Shown: piece after piece, positions 28,458 to 35,596 of the stretch
Layout of the letters: every line of letters starts with the position of its first letter
Numbering within the stretch: the first letter of the stretch is position 1
Source of the DNA: Microcoleus sp. FACHB-672
Lineage (GTDB): Bacteria; Cyanobacteriota; Cyanobacteriia; Cyanobacteriales; Oscillatoriaceae
NCBI RefSeq assembly: GCF_014695725.1
Contig: NZ_JACJOU010000033.1
Coordinates: 372,001 to 436,000, forward strand
Reading direction: 5' to 3'
Length of the DNA: 64,000 nucleotides
Made by a program: the position numbers and the translations under genes
The notes under the pieces: model-generated
Database searches by the model: none
Seen by the model: the letters and a program-made list of their open reading frames with translations, nothing else
What the model was told of the DNA's origin: nothing

Positions 28458-29378
28458 TTATGGGTAGCGCTCTATTTTAATGACCACCGGCGCTCGTCTA
28501 TTTAAAATGAGTTCATTGTGCCTATTTAATAAAATTAATTGGGCTAAAGCTATCAAAACCATTTTTCTCCGACGACCTGTGGGATGAAACCTGGCCGGAC
28601 TCCTAAATCTTCCCATCCAAATTAAAGCTTCTTCTACTTTATATCGGCAGCTTCTTCCGTTTTTGGAGATTTGGAAAAATTGACCCGGTATATACTCTCC
28701 TTGATTTGCCCAATAGGCATACTTTTCTCCCAAAGTAAAGTAGTGGAAGACATTTCTTGCTTGGGATGTTTCTGCTAATTTTTGAGAAACGCCAAGGGAG
28801 TTAAACGTAACGGTTGAGCGAATGCAATCCGGGTACTTCACTGCAATTTGTTGAGCGACTTTTCCGCCTAAACTTTCTCCGATTACGTCTGCCTGGTTTC
28901 CCGCTTCAGATTGTTGCTTCAGCCAATCCACAGCTCCTTGAGTTTCTGCTGATTTAAAATGCCGTTCCATGCCGGCAATAAAAACATCTGGGGTATCTTC
29001 TAGTACGCCCTCGAAAGGATACCAGGAACCGTATCCCCGGATAACCAGAACAGGCGGATTTGTTCCAGAAAGTGGAACTCGACCCTCAGCATAAAAACCC
29101 GTCTGGGGATCTTCAAACACTATTTCAATTTTGTATCCTCCAGCAATTTCTTGTCCTTCTAGATGTCTGATATAAATTGAAGGCTCGTTAGGTTTGAGTA
29201 CGGTACTGAGTTGAGGTTTGGCAAACTGTTCATAGAGTATATCCAGAGAGTGTCTTCCCGTCGCTGGATCGACAAAATCAAGGCCGGCAGTGCTTGTCGT
29301 ATCGTCTTTAACTAAACGTCGGCTCATTGGATCTAGAGCCGATTCATGTTCGTCAAAATCTTCTGTTGAAAAACTCAC
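28458..29378 (-). CDS. Alpha/beta-hydrolase fold protein
   Basis: 306 residues without a signal peptide. The nucleophile elbow GESLGGKVAQQIAVKYP (GxSxG) is near residue 170, and the oxyanion strand LVIRGYGSWYPF near 110. A distal His cannot be assigned with confidence. The C-terminal ~60 residues (GRFRSPARFHPTGRRRKMVLIALAQLILLNRHN...) are basic and unlike the rest. They could be a membrane-associated tail. It converges on the kinase cluster but looks independent of it. The substrate may be a lipid or peptide ester; unassigned. Confidence 0.7.
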   Translation of the reverse strand: MSFSTEDFDEHESALDPMSRRLVKDDTTSTAGLDFVDPATGRHSLDILYEQFAKPQLSTVLKPNEPSIYIRHLEGQEIAGGYKIEIVFEDPQTGFYAEGRVPLSGTNPPVLVIRGYGSWYPFEGVLEDTPDVFIAGMERHFKSAETQGAVDWLKQQSEAGNQADVIGESLGGKVAQQIAVKYPDCIRSTVTFNSLGVSQKLAETSQARNVFHYFTLGEKYAYWANQGEYIPGQFFQISKNGRSCRYKVEEALIWMGRFRSPARFHPTGRRRKMVLIALAQLILLNRHNELILNRRAPVVIKIERYP

Positions 29379-29703
29379 ATTGCAACTTCCTTTAGATGCT
29401 GTCTACACCCAACTTTCCCTGTGTGATAACAGATTACTCTTCGGTTTCGTAACTATATTATTTTGTTTCTATCTTAAAATTGTTTAAGATAAAATATGTG
29501 ACAATTTTATCTAATTCACCAAAAATAGTAAATATATTTTCGCTCTCACTTCGGCTCAGGACAGGAATGCCGGTGATAATAAATTTCAGCAGTTCCCTTT
29601 TGAACTATTTTTCTCATTCAATCCCAGGCTTTAGAAAAAACGCTCTTTCAGTTTTTCTAAAACTGTTGAGCAATAGGCTTAAAAATGAAAAAGACTTTTT
29701 TGT
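29379..29703. other. A/T-rich intergenic region with palindrome
   Basis: No gene seen; short frames on the + strand look like translated noise. ATCTTAAA-ATTG-TTTAAGAT (29471-29490) is a perfect palindrome, and an interleaved pair AAAATTGT (29476-29483) / ACAATTTT (29501-29508) overlaps it, about 95-130 bases upstream of the hydrolase start. An operator role is possible. Confidence 0.4.
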
Positions 29704-29952
29704 TTATTCTTCTCTAATTTTCATTAAATTTAAAGCAATTTTTCTAATTTTCTGACTTACTAATTTTTCAGCGGAAATGCCAATGATCAACCCGCATAAA
29801 AAAACAGTCAGGAGCTTGAGAGACAAATTAAAATCTATAAAGATTGACAGCGCCAGCCCAGCAACACCGGCAGCGATATAAACCAAAATCAAAGCGAGTG
29901 GCTGATTTTTTAAATCTCGAATGAGCGCTGCATCATGATTGCTAAGTTTCAT
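29704..29952 (-). CDS. Small two-helix membrane protein
   Basis: 82 residues. Two hydrophobic segments (LALILVYIAAGVAGLALSIFI and LKLLTVFLCGLIIGISA) are separated by a short polar turn, with a basic tail (QKIRKIALNLMKIREE). No family recognised. The clean two-helix pattern and Met start near a divergent control region support a real gene. The gene is A/T-rich compared with its neighbours. Confidence 0.5.
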   Translation of the reverse strand: MKLSNHDAALIRDLKNQPLALILVYIAAGVAGLALSIFIDFNLSLKLLTVFLCGLIIGISAEKLVSQKIRKIALNLMKIREE

Positions 29953-30243
29953 AGAATCCTGTATTGAATATTTATCTGCGAACTCAAGAAGGTGTTCAAC
30001 TTTTATTGATGTTTGAGTTTCCTAGCGCGGATTCGATTTAAAGAAACCGGCACTCGAAAATTAGGCTAACTCAAAGCCATTCCGAAATTTCCCTGTCTGA
30101 CTCCCCTATTGAACGGGCTGAACTACTTTACTGTGACGGCATTTAATCAAGACGGTTAGGTTGAAAATCAACCCAGACAGAGCCAAAGCCGGCACGCTCA
30201 GAACTTTTATAACTTTATCCGCCTATGCCATCTTACTTAAATA

Positions 30244-30262
30244 AATAATGATAATCATTTAT
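30244..30262. promoter_or_regulatory. Fur-box-like site
   Basis: AATAATGATAATCATTTAT matches the classical 19-base Fur consensus GATAATGATAATCATTATC at about 15 positions, including the central ATAATGATAATCATT. It lies ~65 bases upstream of the psb34 -35 element and ~290 bases upstream of the 29704-29952 gene. Iron control of either gene is inferred, not shown. Confidence 0.5.
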
Positions 30263-30328
30263 TGTGCTTCGATAGGCAGGGCTAATCTCCTGCCAAAGTA
30301 TTTTCTATCTTACGAAGCCGGCAGGGGG

Positions 30329-30357
30329 TTGACACTTTGTAACGATTTCGTTACATT
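30329..30357 (+). promoter_or_regulatory. psb34 promoter
   Basis: A consensus -35 TTGACA (30329-30334) is separated by 17 bases from TACATT (30352-30357, 4 of 6 to TATAAT). The spacer carries a palindrome GTAACGA-TT-TCGTTAC (30339-30354). psb34 starts 34 bases after the -10. Confidence 0.55.
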
Positions 30358-30367
30358 TATTTACATA
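30350..30367 (+). promoter_or_regulatory. HLR1 (RpaB-binding) site upstream of psb34
   Basis: The sequence GTTACATTTATTTACATA is an exact match to the HLR1 consensus (G/T)TTACA(T/A)(T/A)NN(G/T)TTACA(T/A)(T/A), the RpaB site known from high-light-responsive cyanobacterial promoters. It overlaps the predicted -10, a position where RpaB normally represses in low light. Confidence 0.7.
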
Positions 30368-30390
30368 AGGTAACAAACCGGAGCAAACAA

Positions 30391-30558
30391 ATGTACACCA
30401 CCGACGACAATGGCATCCTCAACAACTACGCCACTGAGCCTGATCTGTACTATGCTGAGTTCCCTTCCCCAGAGCAGCAGCGTCAATACGCCTTTGTGGG
30501 CGGGTTTGCGACTTTGTTTGTCAGTTTGCTGGTGTTAGTTGCTTTATCTGCCGGCTAA
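30391..30558 (+). CDS. psb34: Photosystem II assembly protein Psb34 (HLIP-like)
   Basis: 55-residue single-span protein: polar N-terminus MYTTDDNGILNNYATEPDLYYAEFPSPEQQRQYAF then one helix (VGGFATLFVSLLVLVALSAG). The N-terminus and length match the Psb34 (ssl1498-like) family, found in PSII assembly intermediates near CP47 where high-light-inducible proteins also bind. It lacks the chlorophyll-binding ExxNGR motif of true HLIPs. The start follows AACCGGAGCAAACAA. A strong terminator follows ~90 bases later, so the gene is monocistronic. The promoter carries an HLR1 site, suggesting control by light through RpaB. Confidence 0.85.
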   Translation: MYTTDDNGILNNYATEPDLYYAEFPSPEQQRQYAFVGGFATLFVSLLVLVALSAG

Positions 30559-30646
30559 ACGTGAGGTTTTCTCTTTTCTTGTCAATTCTTCTTTAAATTC
30601 TTTTTTAAATGCTTTTTTAAGAAGTCTCTGTAGACTCTGTCTCCTA

Positions 30647-30676
30647 AACTCAGTCGGTTGGCTGAGTTTTTTTTTT
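30647..30676 (+). terminator. Rho-independent terminator of psb34
   Basis: AACTCAG-TCGGTTGG-CTGAGTT, a 7-bp stem, is followed by an uninterrupted T-run of ten. It lies 88 bases after the psb34 stop. Confidence 0.85.
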
Positions 30677-30763
30677 GTTGATTTATCTGATGCTTTAAAG
30701 TAGTAGGCTCGGACACAATAATCTCAGGTAGTGGTATCAGCCAGATTTGTGATCGAGCCTTGT

Positions 30764-32452
30764 ATGGTAATTCTTCATCCGCTTTCAGATTTTATTGACT
30801 GCAATGCTGCAACTGCCGGCTTATCGCCTCACTATTACTATGAAGGGCGCTGTCCTCAAAGTGGTGAGATCCTGAGACTTCCCCGCACTCCTGTGGTAGA
30901 GGCGATCTCCAGAGGTTTAATGCAATCCTTTGCCGGCAATGAGTCTTACTCTGGTGAGGGCAAGATGTATGGAGTATTGCTGGTTGAAATGCCGGCAGGC
31001 GAACAAAGGGTGTTAAAAGCCTTCTCCGGGCTTCTGAATGCTCAAAGTCTTGTGGAGGGCTGGGTTCCGCCCATTCCAGGACGCGATCAAGTTGCCCTAG
31101 AAGAAGCCGGCACATTGGCTGAATTGGAGGCGATCAAACAGCAACTGATTACCCTCAAGCAACTTCCACAACGGCAACAATACGAAATGCGATGTCGTGA
31201 GTTTGACCGGCAATTGCAAGAAATGAGCGATCACCATCGAGATTGTAAGGAGCGCCGGCAGGAAGAACGGCAGAGACTTAGTGAAACGCTGACTGGGGAA
31301 ACACTCACTAATGCGCTTGAACAACTCGATGAAGAAAGCCGCCGGCAAGGAATTGATCGGCGAAGACTCAAACGCCAGCGCGATGAAGCATTACAACCGC
31401 TCAAGCAGCAGATTGAACAGGCGGATACGCGGATGAGAGAACTGAAGCAACAGCGTAAAGCACTTTCCCGGAAATTGCAGGCTCAGATGCACGCTGCCTA
31501 CAGCCTGACGAATTTTTCAGGGCAATCTTTATCGTTGCAACAATTGATGCCAGGAGGCTTAATGCCCACCGGCACAGGAGATTGTTGCGCCCCCAAGCTA
31601 CTCCACTATGCGGCAACCCAAGGTTTAAAACCCCTCGCAATGGCGGAGTTTTGGTGGGGTTCGGCATCTGTCACTCAGGACAAAATTCAGGGAAAATACT
31701 ATGGCGCCTGTGCGGAACGCTGTCAGCCATTGATGGGGTTTTTGTTGTCGGGATTAGGGAAAGTGGGAGAGAGGGAGAAATTCACTCTATCACCGGCTCA
31801 TCGGCTCACGGCTTCCTCTGCTGAGATCCCGATTATTTATGAAGATGAATGGCTGATTGCGGTAAACAAGCCGGCAGGATTACTATCGGTGCCTGGGCGT
31901 TATCGTGATAACCAAGATAGTGTCCTCAGTCGGCTGCGTCATCTGTTGCCGGATGGCATGACACTGGCGGCTGTACATCGTCTAGATCAAGAAACCTCTG
32001 GAATTCTTCTGTTAGCACGCGATCTAGAAACTTATCGTCAACTAAGCCGGCAGTTTCAACACTGGCAGGTTGATAAAGTTTATGAAGCAATCCTTTCGGG
32101 TGTGGTGCCGGTTGAACAAGGTTTAATTGATTTGCCACTGTGGGGAGATCCTGAAAATCGCCCCTATCAGAAAGTGGATCAAGAGCATGGTAAACCTAGC
32201 CTGACTCGGTTTCAGGTGATGGCGAGGGAAGGTGGCTACACTCGTGTAGAGTTTGTGCCGGTGACGGGACGCACCCATCAGCTAAGGGTTCACGCGGTTG
32301 ATGCGCGAGGACTGGGAATGCCTATCTTGGGTGATCGTCTCTATGGATGCGATGCGGTTGCCAGCCGGCTACATTTGCACGCCAGAGAAATCAACTTTGG
32401 ACATCCCCAATCTGGGCAAACTCTGCATCTACAAGCCGATACGCCGTTTTGA
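30764..32452 (+). CDS. RluA-family pseudouridine synthase with coiled-coil N-terminus
   Basis: 562 residues from ATG 30764; an upstream in-frame start at 30731 adds 11 atypical residues. The N-terminal half has SPHYYYEGRCPQSGEILRLPRT and a long charged coiled coil (~120-240). The C-terminal half is a complete RluA domain: IIYEDEWLIAVNKPAGLLSVPGR, the catalytic HRLDQETSGILLLAR (Asp in HRLD), DKVYEAILSGVV, FVPVTGRTHQLRVHA. The enzyme isomerises uridine in rRNA or tRNA. The extended N-terminal half is probably a target-RNA adaptor, known in some bacterial and plant relatives. Exact target base unknown. Confidence 0.88.
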   Translation: MVILHPLSDFIDCNAATAGLSPHYYYEGRCPQSGEILRLPRTPVVEAISRGLMQSFAGNESYSGEGKMYGVLLVEMPAGEQRVLKAFSGLLNAQSLVEGWVPPIPGRDQVALEEAGTLAELEAIKQQLITLKQLPQRQQYEMRCREFDRQLQEMSDHHRDCKERRQEERQRLSETLTGETLTNALEQLDEESRRQGIDRRRLKRQRDEALQPLKQQIEQADTRMRELKQQRKALSRKLQAQMHAAYSLTNFSGQSLSLQQLMPGGLMPTGTGDCCAPKLLHYAATQGLKPLAMAEFWWGSASVTQDKIQGKYYGACAERCQPLMGFLLSGLGKVGEREKFTLSPAHRLTASSAEIPIIYEDEWLIAVNKPAGLLSVPGRYRDNQDSVLSRLRHLLPDGMTLAAVHRLDQETSGILLLARDLETYRQLSRQFQHWQVDKVYEAILSGVVPVEQGLIDLPLWGDPENRPYQKVDQEHGKPSLTRFQVMAREGGYTRVEFVPVTGRTHQLRVHAVDARGLGMPILGDRLYGCDAVASRLHLHAREINFGHPQSGQTLHLQADTPF

Positions 32453-32853
32453 CAACCATTAAAAGGAGTCCCCAATAAGCCTACAGATTCCCCACATCTG
32501 GAAATCTCCCAAAACTGGGGCAACCCTCCTCAACCTAGATAGGGTCATTCTGCCTTTCGCTCTCAAAACTCCCTAATTATTTTTTGCGGAGAAAATAACG
32601 AAACTCACAAACCGCTTTGCGATATTCACCAGCCACAGCAACAATTGCTGAGAGCGTCTTGCTCCCATGTTAAGTTATATGATGATTATCTCCGTGTTTT
32701 CCTAAAATTCAAAGCCTGTGTTAAAGTAATGGATAGGAATGAAATTCGGTGGCAGCGTTTGTTTTTAGTATTGACAGGCATTTTCCTTTTGGTATTGGCA
32801 GGCTCCTCTCCGAAATCTCACCCTCTACACCTCTTAGATTTTGGAGACAACAT
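32453..32853. other. Long leader region upstream of the RRM gene
   Basis: No gene seen. A 74-codon frame (32645-32869) overlaps the next start out of frame and is rejected. A near-repeat TATTG(A/G)CAGGC occurs twice around 32770-32807. The length fits the long, cold-regulated 5' untranslated regions of cyanobacterial rbp genes, but no structure was confirmed. Confidence 0.4.
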
Positions 32854-33162
32854 ATGTCTATTTATGTAGGCAATCTTTCATACGAAGTTACTCAAGAAGA
32901 CTTGAGCGCCGTTTTTGCAGAATACGGTTCTGTGAAGCGCGTTCAGCTACCTACTGACCGGGAAACTGGCAGACTCCGTGGCTTTGGTTTTGTAGAAATG
33001 AGTAGCGATGCTGAAGAAACGGCAGCTATTGAAGCACTTGACGGTGCTGAGTGGATGGGCCGTGACATGAAAGTGAACAAGGCTAAGCCCCGTGAAGATC
33101 GCGGTTCAGGTGGTGGCGGCGGCGGTGGTCGTCGTAACGACAGCTTTTCTCGCCGGTACTAA
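32854..33162 (+). CDS. RRM-type RNA-binding protein with Gly-rich tail
   Basis: 102 residues. One RRM fills residues 1-80, with RNP2 IYVGNL at 3-8 and RNP1 RGFGFVEM at ~42-49. A Gly/Arg/Ser tail follows (EDRGSGGGGGGGRRNDSFSRRY). This is the cyanobacterial Rbp family, single-RRM glycine-rich proteins that resemble plant GRPs. Many are induced by cold and bind mRNA for stabilisation or localisation. GGAG lies nine bases before ATG 32854. The upstream extension of the frame to 32749 is not used. A strong GNRA-loop terminator follows. Confidence 0.92.
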   Translation: MSIYVGNLSYEVTQEDLSAVFAEYGSVKRVQLPTDRETGRLRGFGFVEMSSDAEETAAIEALDGAEWMGRDMKVNKAKPREDRGSGGGGGGGRRNDSFSRRY

Positions 33163-33263
33163 GCTCTAAGATTAATCACATTTAGCTCCTCAGTCCTAGC
33201 TGATCATAAATCACTTGTCGCTGTGTGAGCTTTGTTAATCTTATTCACTGAATAGTTATCTAG

Positions 33264-33294
33264 AAAGGCTCAAGCAGCGATGCTTGGGCCTTTT
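33264..33294. terminator. Strong bidirectional terminator
   Basis: AAAGGCTCAAGCA-GCGA-TGCTTGGGCCTTTT: a 13-bp stem with one T-G wobble and a GNRA tetraloop, ending in TTTTCT on the + strand and AAAGGC..TTTCT on the other. It serves the convergent RRM and DUF29 genes. Confidence 0.85.
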
Positions 33295-33343
33295 CTATAT
33301 TCTTACAGTTGCCAGAAATAATCTCATAAAGCCGGATTAGCGA

Positions 33344-33841
33344 TTATTCCATCACGTCATCCGTCGCCGGTTCGCCTGGATAAAAGCAATCACTCAAAAT
33401 TTCTTCTAACGGATAAGGGCAATTTGTCGGGAAGGTTTTTAGAGGCAGGTTTGTTTCTCCCGAAGCTAATGCCAGTCCTTTGACGTAAGCTGTTTGGAGA
33501 GCTTCTTGTAGATAAGGTTTAAGCCTTGGATTTTCTTTAAGCAGCTCTAATACGTCCATACGCTGGATGCGAATTGTATTCAACCAGCTGCGGCTTCGTT
33601 TTGAGATTTGGTATTCCCATTTAAGCAAATGCCCAATCAAAATACTCAAGCGATTTCTCAATTCCGCGCGTTGTTGTTTTCCCAACGACTCAATTTCCTC
33701 GATTAAATTAGACAGATCGAGCCGGCTCCATTGCTGATCTTTAAGGAGTTTTGCTTGTTCCTGCGTCCAGGCATAAAAGTCAGTTTCATAGAGACTTTGC
33801 ATTGAGGTTTTCGCTGTTTGTTCGGTTTGGGGTGTTTGCAT
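33344..33841 (-). CDS. DUF29 family protein
   Basis: 165 residues with the DUF29 pattern: YETDFYAWTQEQAKLLKDQQWSRLDLSNLIEEIESLGKQQRAELRNRLSILIGHLLKWEY, then a C-terminal segment ending in NCPYPLEEILSDCFYPGE. DUF29 proteins are abundant in cyanobacteria and helical. Their function is not established. It converges on the RRM gene and is divergent from nothing nearby, so it is probably monocistronic. Confidence 0.9.
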   Translation of the reverse strand: MQTPQTEQTAKTSMQSLYETDFYAWTQEQAKLLKDQQWSRLDLSNLIEEIESLGKQQRAELRNRLSILIGHLLKWEYQISKRSRSWLNTIRIQRMDVLELLKENPRLKPYLQEALQTAYVKGLALASGETNLPLKTFPTNCPYPLEEILSDCFYPGEPATDDVME

Positions 33842-33909
33842 AAAAAGGTGAAAACCTAGCTTTCCTTCCTTAATTCTAAAAAATTAGATTCGCTGTCGGT
33901 AAAATCACT

Positions 33910-35421
33910 CTAGCCCAAAAACAATTTGTAAGCAGGATTTTGACTTTCATCCCAATAACGATAGCCGAGGGTGTCAAGAAATGCCTGCCACTCTTGCATC
34001 TCATGAGGAGGAACTTGCATCCCAACAACAATTCGCCCGTAGTCTGCACCGTTGTTGCGATAGTGGAACATACTAATATTCCAATCGGGACTCATGGAAC
34101 TAACAAATTTCATTAATGCACCGGGACGTTCGGGGAACTCGAAACGGTAGAGTAATTCATGATGAGCAAGGCGAGAACGTCCGCCAACCATGTGACGCAG
34201 GTGCAATTTCGTTAGTTCGTCATCCGTTAAGTCAAGCGTTTTGAATCCGCAAGCTTCAAAACTTTCTGCCATTTTTGCAGCATCGGCACGGTTTTGAATT
34301 TGCACGCCGACAAAAATATGAGCTTCTGTTTCATCCGCAATGCGATAGCTAAATTCAGTTAAATTGCGTCTGCCAAGACATTCACAAAACTTGCGAAGAC
34401 TGCCCGGTTCTTCGGGAATTGTGACGGCATAAATGGCTTCGCGGCGTTCGCCAAATTCTGCTCTTTCTGCTACGAAGCGGAGGCGATCAAAGTTCATGTT
34501 GGCACCGCAGGCAATAGCAATTAAAGTTTGCCCTTCAATTTGCTCCCGTTCAACGTATGCTTTGGCACCGGCGATCGCTAAAGCACCTGCCGGCTCTAAA
34601 ATTGAGCGCGTATCTTCAAATACGTCTTTGATCGCGGCGCAGGTGGCATCCGTATCGACCAAAATGATTTCATCAACATACTGTTGACACAGCCAAAAGG
34701 TTTCTTCTCCAACTTCCCGTACCGCTACTCCATCGGCAAATAAGCCAACCTGGGGTAATCTCACTCGTTTGCCGGCTTTGAGGGATCGATACATGGCATC
34801 GGCATCGACAGGTTCCACGCCAATAATTTTGATGTCGGGGCGGATTCGCTTGACGTAGGCTGCAATCCCAGAAATTAATCCGCCCCCGCCAATCGCCACA
34901 AAAATCGCATGAACCGGCTGCTGACATTGCCGCAAAATTTCCATGCCGATTGTACCCTGGCCGGCAATAACGTGGGGATCGTCAAAGGGATGAATAAAAG
35001 TTAAGCCTTTTTCGGCTTCCAGTTGACGTGCAAACGTGTAAGCATCATCGTAAGTATCCCCATGCAATACCACCTCTCCCCCACGGGCTTTAACCGCATC
35101 TACTTTCACCTGGGGTGTGGTTACGGGCATGACGATGATCGCGCGGGTTCCCAGCCGGTTTGCACCGAGGGCAACACCTTGGGCATGGTTGCCGGCGGAT
35201 GCGGCAATGACTCCCTGTGCGAGTTGTGCCGGTGACAAATTCACCATTTTGTTATACGCCCCCCGCAACTTGAAGGAAAACACAGACTGCATATCCTCCC
35301 GCTTCAGCAGGAGTTTGTTATTCAGCCGTGTAGATAAATTTGGGGCATACTCCAGGGGCGATTCCTGGGCAACATCATAGACACGGGCAGTGAGGATTTG
35401 TACCAGGTAGTCGCAATACAT
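33910..35421 (-). CDS. ilvA: Threonine ammonia-lyase, biosynthetic
   Basis: 503 residues. Deaminates threonine to 2-oxobutanoate, the first step of isoleucine synthesis. The catalytic PLP domain (1-~325) has SVFSFKLRGAYNKM with the PLP lysine at residue 51, AASAGNHAQGVA, and the phosphate-binding loop AIGGGGLISG. The C-terminal regulatory part (~330-503) has two ACT-like subdomains (EEPGSLRKFCECLG; EFPERPGALMKFVSSM) expected to bind isoleucine as feedback inhibitor and valine as activator. Two ACT-like domains identify the long biosynthetic type rather than the short catabolic TdcB type. ATG 35421 gives the family N-terminus. Confidence 0.94.
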   Translation of the reverse strand: MYCDYLVQILTARVYDVAQESPLEYAPNLSTRLNNKLLLKREDMQSVFSFKLRGAYNKMVNLSPAQLAQGVIAASAGNHAQGVALGANRLGTRAIIVMPVTTPQVKVDAVKARGGEVVLHGDTYDDAYTFARQLEAEKGLTFIHPFDDPHVIAGQGTIGMEILRQCQQPVHAIFVAIGGGGLISGIAAYVKRIRPDIKIIGVEPVDADAMYRSLKAGKRVRLPQVGLFADGVAVREVGEETFWLCQQYVDEIILVDTDATCAAIKDVFEDTRSILEPAGALAIAGAKAYVEREQIEGQTLIAIACGANMNFDRLRFVAERAEFGERREAIYAVTIPEEPGSLRKFCECLGRRNLTEFSYRIADETEAHIFVGVQIQNRADAAKMAESFEACGFKTLDLTDDELTKLHLRHMVGGRSRLAHHELLYRFEFPERPGALMKFVSSMSPDWNISMFHYRNNGADYGRIVVGMQVPPHEMQEWQAFLDTLGYRYWDESQNPAYKLFLG

Positions 35422-35545
35422 GGGGTCAATAGGTGAGCGAAGGGCGGATGTAAAGAAAATTCTACTTTACTTGCGTTCCCATTCCGTTCACTACGACAGT
35501 TTCTATCGCCTAATCGTTGTACGTTACAATCAACTGGTTAATTAT

Positions 35546-35591
35546 GTTGGTAGCAACCATTTACAATCCCTAAAAGATATTTGTTACCAAC
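35546..35591. repeat. Inverted repeat upstream of ilvA / after the kinase-cyclase gene
   Basis: GTTGGTAGCAA (35546-35556) and TTGTTACCAAC (35581-35591) pair at ten of eleven positions with a 24-base loop. It lies just beyond the stop of the kinase-cyclase gene (which reads leftwards) and about 125 bases upstream of ilvA, and may be a terminator or an operator for ilvA. Confidence 0.4.
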
Positions 35592-35596
35592 TACCG

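Noticed and set aside
29480-29755. 91-codon frame on the + strand
   Set aside because: Phe/Leu/Ser-rich translation of A/T-rich DNA, overlapping the - strand membrane protein; no ribosome site.
30339-30354. NtcA box (GTA-N8-TAC) in the psb34 promoter
   Set aside because: The spacing is N10, not N8; the site is better explained by HLR1 plus a separate palindrome.
32645-32869. 74-codon frame in the leader of the RRM gene
   Set aside because: It overlaps the RRM start out of frame; the hydrophobic patch is short and the region fits a long leader.
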